A DNA stretch of 10,288 bases from positions 1 to 10,288 of the forward strand of contig CALJLX010000402.1 in NCBI GenBank assembly GCA_937982495.1. The letters are read 5' to 3'. The DNA is from an uncultured Desulfuromonas sp. (GTDB lineage: Bacteria > Desulfobacterota > Desulfuromonadia > Desulfuromonadales > Trichloromonadaceae). The first letter of the stretch is position 1; every line of letters begins with the position of its first letter. Made by a program: the position numbers and the translations under genes. Under the pieces are notes generated by a model. The model was not told the origin of the DNA. It did not search any database and saw only the letters and a program-made list of their open reading frames with translations. Shown here one piece after another: positions 4,842 to 10,288 of this stretch.

Positions 4842-7328
4842 GTGGAAATCTCGGTTCGGAATGATTTAGGGCCTTTTCGGGTCAACCGCTTCGGTGACCG
4901 CTACCTGATCCATGTCAATCGAGAACGCTTCGACAAATTCGGCGCCGAGGTGGTTTTCGAGCAGCGCTTTGGCAAAAGCCTGTTCAACCGGGACACCTTC
5001 TATATTATTGTCGGGACGGATTCGGGTTTGTTGCCTCGGTATGTCGTGCGCAAGGGGGTTCCCGAAGGTAGTCGGTATCTATTTGTCGAACTTCCCGAGG
5101 TTCTCGCCCGGCTCGATGTGGAAGTGGTCGAGCGGATCGATTACGCAGCGTTCGAGCATTGCCTGGAATCGGCGAAGGCACTCGATCTAAACGAATATAT
5201 TTTTATCGACAAGGTAGAAATTATTTACTGTTGCGCCGCCGAGGACGTCTTCTGGGAAGCCTATCGGGATGCGGCAAGGAAATTAAAGCAAACCGTCAAT
5301 CGCTATTTGTGGGAGGTCAAATCCTCTCTCGGGTTCGAGGTCTTCATTCGCCGGCAGTTGGAAAATCTCGGTGAAAATCGGGTTTCGGCCAACATCCTGA
5401 CGGGCTTGTTCGAGGGGAAGACGGCGGTGTTGCTGGCCGGCGGCCCCTCCTTGGACGACATCTTCCCCTGGCTCCTGGCCCACCGCGACGAGGTGGTGGT
5501 GATCGCGGTGTCCCGGGTTTCGCGGCGCCTGCTTGAGGTCGGGATCACTCCGGACCTCCTGGTTTCCGTCGATCCCAATCCATCCAATTTCGACGTCAGC
5601 AACGAAATGTTCCATTTTTCAAAAACCTCGCTGCTGGTAAACAGTTATCATGTCTGTCCCTACGTGTTGGGACAATGGGGCGGGAAGAGTGTTTTTTGGG
5701 GCAACGCCTTCCCCTGGAATTCCCCCCTGAACGCCAACACCTCAATCACCATGGGGCCGACGGTAACCAACATGGCTCTCGACACCGCCGTGGAAATGGG
5801 GTTTTCCCAGATCGTTCTGGCCGGGGTCGACCTCTGCTACAGCCGGGACGGCTACACCCACGCCCAAGCCTCGCGGGAACATGCCATCGGCGCCTGTTTC
5901 ATGAACACCGACGTGCAGGTGGAAACCTATGGGGGGTGGCGGGCCTACACCTCCCCCGCCTATGCCATGGCGGTCGGCGAGCTTGACGGCCAGGCGCAAC
6001 GGGCTCTGCAGAGGGGATGCAGTATTTTCAACCCGGCGCCCGGCGCGGCCCGGATGAGCCATGTCCGGCACGTCGCCCTGGACGATCTGCGGCTCGAATC
6101 TCTCGGAGAAACCCCTCGCGACAGGATTTTTCGGGTTTTGCCCCCGGATACGACGGTTTTCCGCCGTGAACATTACGACCGGGCTCTCGCCGAACTGGAG
6201 CGCGCCGAAACCGCCCTGACCCGGATCCGGGAGCTGTCGGTGTCGGCCCTTGAGGCCAATGCGCGACTTTTCAATGCCGGCGGAAAGATGAATTTTAACT
6301 ACCGGCACCGGCTCGAGAAGATTGAAAATTCCCTGGTCGGTGAGCATGGTCATTTTTCATCGTTGGTGAAACTTTTCGGGATCCCCAGTTTTATCAAGGT
6401 GGCCCACCCCGACTCCGGGAAACGGATGAAAAAGGTCGAACTGGAAAACCTGGGTCACATTTATTATCAGGCCTATCGGGATAGCAGCGAGCGCTTGTTG
6501 CTTCTGCTTGGGGAAGCCCGGCGCCGAATCGAGACGCGTCTGGAGGAAGAGCAGTCCGTTCCCGATCTCCATCGGCTTGCGCGGCAATGGCGACAGGATG
6601 CCCAGCCCGGGCGCGCCGTGGTCTGGCGTGAACGGCATGGGGACAGGCTCGATGCCATTGGCGATGAGGGCGAGAACTTGTTGAAAGATATCGAGCTCCA
6701 GTTCGATTGGTTGCTGAAGAAGGGCTACATCGGTTTTACGGGGTTCGGGGAAGTCGAGGCGAGATATCATGACTATTTTCTTTCCGGCGCCTTGCACCGG
6801 TTGATGGCCGTCTATCAAAAAAAAGACCGGGCCGAGCTGGAACGAATGATCGAGGCCCTTGCCGCGAATTCTTCAGTCAAGGCCAAGCCCCTGCTCTCCT
6901 TGGGCCGGGGCTATCTCGCGGAATTGAATGATCGGAGCGAGGAAGCTCTCGATCATTATCAGGAGGTCTTCGACGCGGAAGATGAACATCTTCAGGAAGA
7001 ATCCTTGCGTTCGATTGCCTTTCTCTGCCTGAAAATTGGTGCGACGGATGACGCGTTACTGGCGTTGGAGAATCTCTCCGGGCGCTCTCCCGTTTATCTG
7101 CCCATGTATGGCGATACGCTCAAGGCCTTGGGGTCGGTGGATCAGGCATTGGATGTTTACGCGGCCTACCTGGAAAAGGTTCCCGAGGATCAGGCCGCCG
7201 TGCTCAATCTCGGGTGTTACTACCGGGATCTGGGAATCAAGGAAGGCGCGCGTATGATGTTCAGCCATGTCCTGGAAGCGGATCCGGATCATCGAGTCGC
7301 CCGGATGCTTTTAGCGGAATTGGACTGA
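4842..7328 (+). CDS. Motility-associated (Maf-type) glycosyltransferase, DUF115/MptE-like, with TPR-like C-terminus
   Basis: Maf proteins transfer nonulosonic acids (pseudaminic or legionaminic acid) onto flagellin Ser/Thr in the cytoplasm before export. From the GTG start the protein is 828 aa. An N-terminal region (about residues 1-190) precedes the Maf/DUF115 domain. That domain is seen as AVLLAGGPSLDD with the glycine pair at 200-201, a TPDLLVSVDP motif with D244, and QIVLAGVDLCYS with D330 followed by YTHA. This pattern matches the family's Rossmann-like sugar-nucleotide fold. A helical linker follows, and from about residue 680 to the end there are TPR-like repeats (ALDHYQEVFD, QALDVYAAYLEKVP, EGARMMFSHVLEADPDH). 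TPRs bind proteins and may recognise flagellin or export components (inference). Base composition looks less GC-rich than the flagellar operon, especially at 5180-5310, which could indicate separate ancestry. pse genes follow, supporting a role in flagellin glycosylation. Confidence 0.9.
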   Translation: MEISVRNDLGPFRVNRFGDRYLIHVNRERFDKFGAEVVFEQRFGKSLFNRDTFYIIVGTDSGLLPRYVVRKGVPEGSRYLFVELPEVLARLDVEVVERIDYAAFEHCLESAKALDLNEYIFIDKVEIIYCCAAEDVFWEAYRDAARKLKQTVNRYLWEVKSSLGFEVFIRRQLENLGENRVSANILTGLFEGKTAVLLAGGPSLDDIFPWLLAHRDEVVVIAVSRVSRRLLEVGITPDLLVSVDPNPSNFDVSNEMFHFSKTSLLVNSYHVCPYVLGQWGGKSVFWGNAFPWNSPLNANTSITMGPTVTNMALDTAVEMGFSQIVLAGVDLCYSRDGYTHAQASREHAIGACFMNTDVQVETYGGWRAYTSPAYAMAVGELDGQAQRALQRGCSIFNPAPGAARMSHVRHVALDDLRLESLGETPRDRIFRVLPPDTTVFRREHYDRALAELERAETALTRIRELSVSALEANARLFNAGGKMNFNYRHRLEKIENSLVGEHGHFSSLVKLFGIPSFIKVAHPDSGKRMKKVELENLGHIYYQAYRDSSERLLLLLGEARRRIETRLEEEQSVPDLHRLARQWRQDAQPGRAVVWRERHGDRLDAIGDEGENLLKDIELQFDWLLKKGYIGFTGFGEVEARYHDYFLSGALHRLMAVYQKKDRAELERMIEALAANSSVKAKPLLSLGRGYLAELNDRSEEALDHYQEVFDAEDEHLQEESLRSIAFLCLKIGATDDALLALENLSGRSPVYLPMYGDTLKALGSVDQALDVYAAYLEKVPEDQAAVLNLGCYYRDLGIKEGARMMFSHVLEADPDHRVARMLLAELD

Positions 7329-7467
7329 TCGAAGGCGTATCGTTGGGGTTTTCAGATGGTCGACGTCTTGGTTATGGCGCGCGCGATTGCGACACCAGGA
7401 AAAAACATCCCGGATCGGACCATGGAAGGAATAATTTTTCAATTCATGACGCTGAGGTGGTCAAGCC
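7329..7467. other. Spacer between maf and pseB
   Basis: This 139-base gap has no intrinsic terminator and no convincing gene. A sigma-54-like TGGC...TTGC pair occurs around 7379-7394, but the spacing is one base too long. A GAGGTGG ribosome site for pseB sits at its end (7454-7460). pseB may be read from the maf promoter. Confidence 0.5.
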
Positions 7468-8496
7468 ATGCTTAACGGAAAATCGATTCTGGTCACGGGC
7501 GGCACCGGTTCCTTCGGCAAGAAGTTTATTGAAACCATTCTGTCGGATTATCCCGGTGTGAAACGGATCGTGGTCTTCTCTCGCGATGAGTTGAAGCAAT
7601 TCGAAATGGCCCAGTTGTTTCCCAATGACAAGTTCAGCCAGGTGCGCTATTTCATCGGCGACGTGCGCGACAAGGATCGTCTCAATCGCGCATTCGAAGG
7701 GATCGACATCGTAGTCCACGCCGCCGCCCTTAAGCAGGTTCCCGCTTGCGAATACAATCCGTTCGAAGCGATCAAAACCAACATCCTCGGGGCGCAGAAC
7801 ATTATCGAAACCGCCCTGGATCGCGGGGTGGAAAAGGTCGTGGCTTTAAGTACCGACAAAGCCGCCGCGCCCATCAATCTCTATGGCGCGACCAAGCTTT
7901 GTTCCGATAAGCTTTTTGTCGCGGCCAACAATTTCAAGGGTAAGCGGGATATCAAGTTTTCCGTGGTTCGCTATGGCAACGTCATGGGCAGCCGCGGCAG
8001 CGTCATCCCCTTTTTCCTGAAAAAGAAAGGGGACGGAGTGCTCCCGATCACCGATGAGCGGATGACCCGGTTCAATATCACCCTCGGGGATGGGGTCAAA
8101 CTGGTGCTCAGGGCTCTTGATGTCATGTGGGGAGGGGAGATCTTCGTGCCCAAGATCCCGAGTTACCGGATTTTGGATGTCGCCCAGGCGGTTGACTCGG
8201 CCTGTCGGATCGAAATCGTCGGCATCCGCCCCGGCGAGAAAATCCACGAAGAGATGATTACCGCTACCGACGCCCTGAACACCGTCGAATTCGCCGACTA
8301 CTTCGTCATTCTTCCCTCCATGCCTCTGTGGAGCGTCGAGAACTTCACCGCGCGATTCAACGGAAAGCGCTGCGCCGATGGTTTTGCCTACAACAGCGGC
8401 ACCAATACCGACTGGCTGAGTGTCGAACAGTTGCGGGAACTGATCTACACCTATCTCAATCCGGAGATCAACCGCCGCCGGGACGACTTCGCATGA
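7468..8496 (+). CDS. pseB: UDP-N-acetylglucosamine 4,6-dehydratase (inverting), PseB
   Basis: PseB performs the first step of CMP-pseudaminic acid synthesis: NADP-dependent 4,6-dehydration with C5 inversion of UDP-GlcNAc, giving UDP-2-acetamido-2,6-dideoxy-L-arabino-hexos-4-ulose in the cytoplasm. The 342-aa length is typical. The nucleotide-binding motif TGGTGSFG lies at residues 10-17. The active site shows T129-D130-K131 in LSTDKAAAP and the Y139-x3-K143 pair in NLYGATK, as in the H. pylori enzyme. RPGEKIHEEMI near residue 252 is the conserved C-terminal substrate region of this family. The start has a GAGGTGG site seven bases upstream. The stop overlaps the pseC start by four bases. An L-fucosamine-pathway homologue of the same fold is the main alternative, but the neighbour pseC supports PseB. 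Confidence 0.95.
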   Translation: MLNGKSILVTGGTGSFGKKFIETILSDYPGVKRIVVFSRDELKQFEMAQLFPNDKFSQVRYFIGDVRDKDRLNRAFEGIDIVVHAAALKQVPACEYNPFEAIKTNILGAQNIIETALDRGVEKVVALSTDKAAAPINLYGATKLCSDKLFVAANNFKGKRDIKFSVVRYGNVMGSRGSVIPFFLKKKGDGVLPITDERMTRFNITLGDGVKLVLRALDVMWGGEIFVPKIPSYRILDVAQAVDSACRIEIVGIRPGEKIHEEMITATDALNTVEFADYFVILPSMPLWSVENFTARFNGKRCADGFAYNSGTNTDWLSVEQLRELIYTYLNPEINRRRDDFA

Positions 8497-9659
8497 ACGG
8501 CGCCCCGATTCCCTACGGCCGCCAGAGCATCAGTGCCGAGGACATCCAGGCCGTCGTGGACGTCCTCAAATCCGATTGGCTCACCCAAGGTCCGACGGGC
8601 GAGCGCTTCGAACGGACCGTGGCCGACCATTGCGGCGCCGCCCACGCGGTGGCCGTGAACAGCGCCACCTCGGCCCTGCACATCGCCTGCCTCGCGGCCG
8701 GACTCGGCCCCGGCGATATTCTCTGGACCTCGCCCAACACCTTCGTCGCCTCCGCCAACTGTGGGTTGTATTGCGGTGCCACGGTGGACTTCGTCGACAT
8801 CGATCCCCGCACCTACAACATGAGCGTCGAGCTGCTGGCGGAAAAACTGGAGCGGGCCGCACGGGAAGGATTGCTGCCGAAGGTCGTGATTCCGGTCCAT
8901 TTCGCGGGGCAATCGTGCGACATGGAAGCTGTCGCCCGTCTCGCCGAAAGGTATGGGTTCACCGTCATCGAAGACGCTTCCCACGCCATCGGTGGACGGT
9001 ACAAAGGGGAACCCGTCGGCAACTGCCGCTATTCCGCGATGACCGTCTTCAGCTTTCATCCCGTCAAGATCATCACCACCGGCGAAGGGGGGATGGTACT
9101 GACCAACAGCGCCGAACTGCACGAGAAGCTGGTGCGTCTGCGCTGCCACGGCATCACCCGCGATCCGGCGTTCATGACGGGCGAATCCCAGGGGGCCTGG
9201 TACTACGAGCAGATCGAACTGGGATTCAACTATCGGATGACCGATATCCAGGCGGCTCTGGGGGTGAGCCAGATGGCGCGACTCGATGAATTTGTCGAGC
9301 GGCGGCACCAACTCGCGAAGCGCTACGACGCGGCGCTGGTCGATCTCCCCCTCATCCGCCCCTGGCAACATCCGGATACTCGTTCCGCATTTCATCTTTA
9401 TGTCATTCGCCTTGATCTTGGCCGAATCGGCAAGAGTCATCGCGAAGTTTTCGCGGGACTCCGTTCCCGGGAAATTCTGGTGAATCTCCACTATATTCCG
9501 GTACACACGCAACCGTACTATCGGCAGCTGGGTTTTTGCGCGGGCGATTTTCCCGAGGTCGAACGCTACTACCGGGAGGCGATCACCCTGCCGCTCTACG
9601 CCGGCCTGTCCGAATCCGACCAGGATCGAGTCATCACCGCGCTTCGGGAGATTATATGA
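8493..9659 (+). CDS. pseC: UDP-4-amino-4,6-dideoxy-N-acetyl-beta-L-altrosamine transaminase, PseC
   Basis: PseC is a PLP-dependent aminotransferase (DegT/DnrJ/EryC1 family, fold type I). It uses glutamate to aminate C4 of the PseB product, the second step toward pseudaminic acid. The protein is 388 aa. Visible features are the substrate-loop start YGRQSIS...DWLTQGP, the PLP-binding D161 and the following EDASHAIGG, and the Schiff-base lysine K192 in FSFHPVKIITTGEGG. The C-terminal part keeps GFNYRMTDIQAALG and VNLHYIPVHTQPYYR, both characteristic of PseC-type enzymes. The ATG at 8493 overlaps the pseB stop (ATGA). Its own ribosome site (GGGAC) is poor, so translation is probably coupled to pseB. 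The frame extends upstream over pseB, but that extension is a shadow. The stop overlaps the next gene in the same way. Confidence 0.95.
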   Translation: MNGAPIPYGRQSISAEDIQAVVDVLKSDWLTQGPTGERFERTVADHCGAAHAVAVNSATSALHIACLAAGLGPGDILWTSPNTFVASANCGLYCGATVDFVDIDPRTYNMSVELLAEKLERAAREGLLPKVVIPVHFAGQSCDMEAVARLAERYGFTVIEDASHAIGGRYKGEPVGNCRYSAMTVFSFHPVKIITTGEGGMVLTNSAELHEKLVRLRCHGITRDPAFMTGESQGAWYYEQIELGFNYRMTDIQAALGVSQMARLDEFVERRHQLAKRYDAALVDLPLIRPWQHPDTRSAFHLYVIRLDLGRIGKSHREVFAGLRSREILVNLHYIPVHTQPYYRQLGFCAGDFPEVERYYREAITLPLYAGLSESDQDRVITALREII

Positions 9660-10288
9660 CCAGACCTCTTTTCGTCGCCGAAGTCTCCAGCAATCACCAC
9701 CGCGACCTGGAGCGCTGCTTTCGCTTTATCGACACGGCGGCGGCTGTGGGTTGCGGTGCCGTCAAGTTTCAACTCTTCAGGATCGAGGAACTGTTCGCGC
9801 CGGAGATTCTGGACAAAAGCCCTATGCACCGGGCCCGAAAAGACTGGGAGCTTCCCGTAGGCTTCCTCCCGCGACTGGCGGCTCGGTGCCGGGAGCGGAA
9901 AATCCGATTCTCCTGTACCCCTTTCTATCTGGAGGCGGTGGAAGAACTTCTCCCCCATGTCGATTTCTACAAGATCGCTTCCTACGAACTCCTCTGGACC
10001 GACCTCTTGACCGCCTGCGCCCGCACCGGCAAACCGTTGGTCCTGTCCACGGGCATGGCCACCCTGGATGAAATTGAGGGCGCCGTGGAAACGGCGCGAG
10101 CCGCCGGCTGTGCCGATCTGACTCTGCTGCACTGTGTCTCCGGTTATCCCGCGCCGGTCGAGCAATGCAACCTGGCCGCCATCCGAACCCTGGCCCAGCG
10201 TTTTGCCTGCTCCGTGGGTTGGTCCGACCATAGTGTCTCGCCGGCGGTCATCTATCGGGCCGTGCATCGCTGGCAGGCCGGAATGGTT
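9656..10288 (+). CDS. NeuB-family nonulosonic acid synthase, 5' part (pseudaminic acid synthase candidate)
   Basis: Enzymes of this family condense phosphoenolpyruvate with a 6-carbon amino sugar to make a 9-carbon sialic-acid-like sugar. The first 211 residues are visible and the gene runs off the window. Family features are E9 and N13-H14 in AEVSSNHH, K37 in GAVKFQ, K106 and E111 in YKIASYE, STGMATLDEI at 131-140, LLHCVSGYPAP at 157-167, and metal-ligand H192 in GWSDHS. The second metal histidine and any C-terminal antifreeze-like (SAF) domain would lie beyond the end. Position after pseBC suggests PseI. However, the GWSDHS and YRAVHRW wording differs from textbook PseI and NeuB, and pseF, pseG and pseH are not between, so I leave the symbol empty. 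The ATG at 9656 overlaps the pseC stop (ATGA), indicating coupled translation. Confidence 0.88.
   Translation, partial: MTRPLFVAEVSSNHHRDLERCFRFIDTAAAVGCGAVKFQLFRIEELFAPEILDKSPMHRARKDWELPVGFLPRLAARCRERKIRFSCTPFYLEAVEELLPHVDFYKIASYELLWTDLLTACARTGKPLVLSTGMATLDEIEGAVETARAAGCADLTLLHCVSGYPAPVEQCNLAAIRTLAQRFACSVGWSDHSVSPAVIYRAVHRWQAGMV

Noticed and set aside
7379..7395. Sigma-54-like TGGC...TTGC upstream of pseB
   Set aside because: The distance between the GG and GC pairs is one base too long, and sigma-54 spacing is strict.
8451..9512. 353-codon minus-strand open frame over pseC
   Set aside because: It is antisense to a clear PseC with all catalytic residues and shows no recognisable motif.
1..10288. 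Search for CRISPR arrays, tRNA or rRNA genes, insertion sequences or attachment sites
   Set aside because: No regularly spaced repeats, no transposase-like protein and no tRNA-like cloverleaf or rRNA-like stretch was seen by eye. The window is almost fully coding.

Overview
The window reads as one chromosomal segment of a GC-rich, flagellated Gram-negative bacterium, most likely from the Desulfuromonadia (the Geobacter/Desulfuromonas/Pelobacter group). The evidence is the gene order flgM-flgN-flgK-flgL-csrA-fliW, sigma-28 and sigma-54 type promoters next to flagellar genes, and the style of the Maf/Pse glycosylation cluster. This placement is inferred from gene content and composition, not from a marker gene. 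Every supported gene is on the + strand.

Layout. (1) Positions 1-769 are non-flagellar: the 3' end of an unrecognised small membrane protein, overlapped by a secreted or lipid-anchored staphylococcal-nuclease-like protein that starts at a GTG. (2) Positions 770-959 hold a near-consensus sigma-28 (FliA) promoter (846-873) and a structured leader. (3) Positions 960-4625 are a tight late-flagellar operon: flgM (anti-sigma-28), flgN (chaperone), flgK and flgL (hook-filament junction), csrA (RNA-binding repressor) and fliW (CsrA antagonist). It ends in a strong intrinsic terminator (4652-4689). (4) Positions 4690-4841 carry a well-spaced sigma-54 promoter (4728-4743) and a leader with two inverted repeats. 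(5) From 4842 to the end is a flagellin-glycosylation module: an 828-aa Maf-type glycosyltransferase with a TPR-like tail, then pseB, pseC and a truncated NeuB-family synthase joined by 4-base ATGA overlaps.

How the genes fit together. FlgM holds FliA until hook completion, when it is exported. The sigma-28 operon then makes the junction proteins, their chaperone and the CsrA/FliW pair, which in other bacteria couples flagellin translation to free flagellin. The downstream module makes a nonulosonic acid (pseudaminic acid or a relative) and transfers it to flagellin. Its first gene appears to be under sigma-54, so the sugar-transfer machinery may be expressed earlier than, or independently of, the sigma-28 class. 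The flagellin gene and the remaining pse genes (pseF, pseG, pseH) are not in the window.

Nothing here is a wholly unknown system. The points most worth a second look are the sigma-28/sigma-54 split at 4650-4745, a terminator loop that looks like a CsrA site, the atypical NeuB-family synthase placed directly after pseC, and a calcium-loop-like insertion in FlgL.
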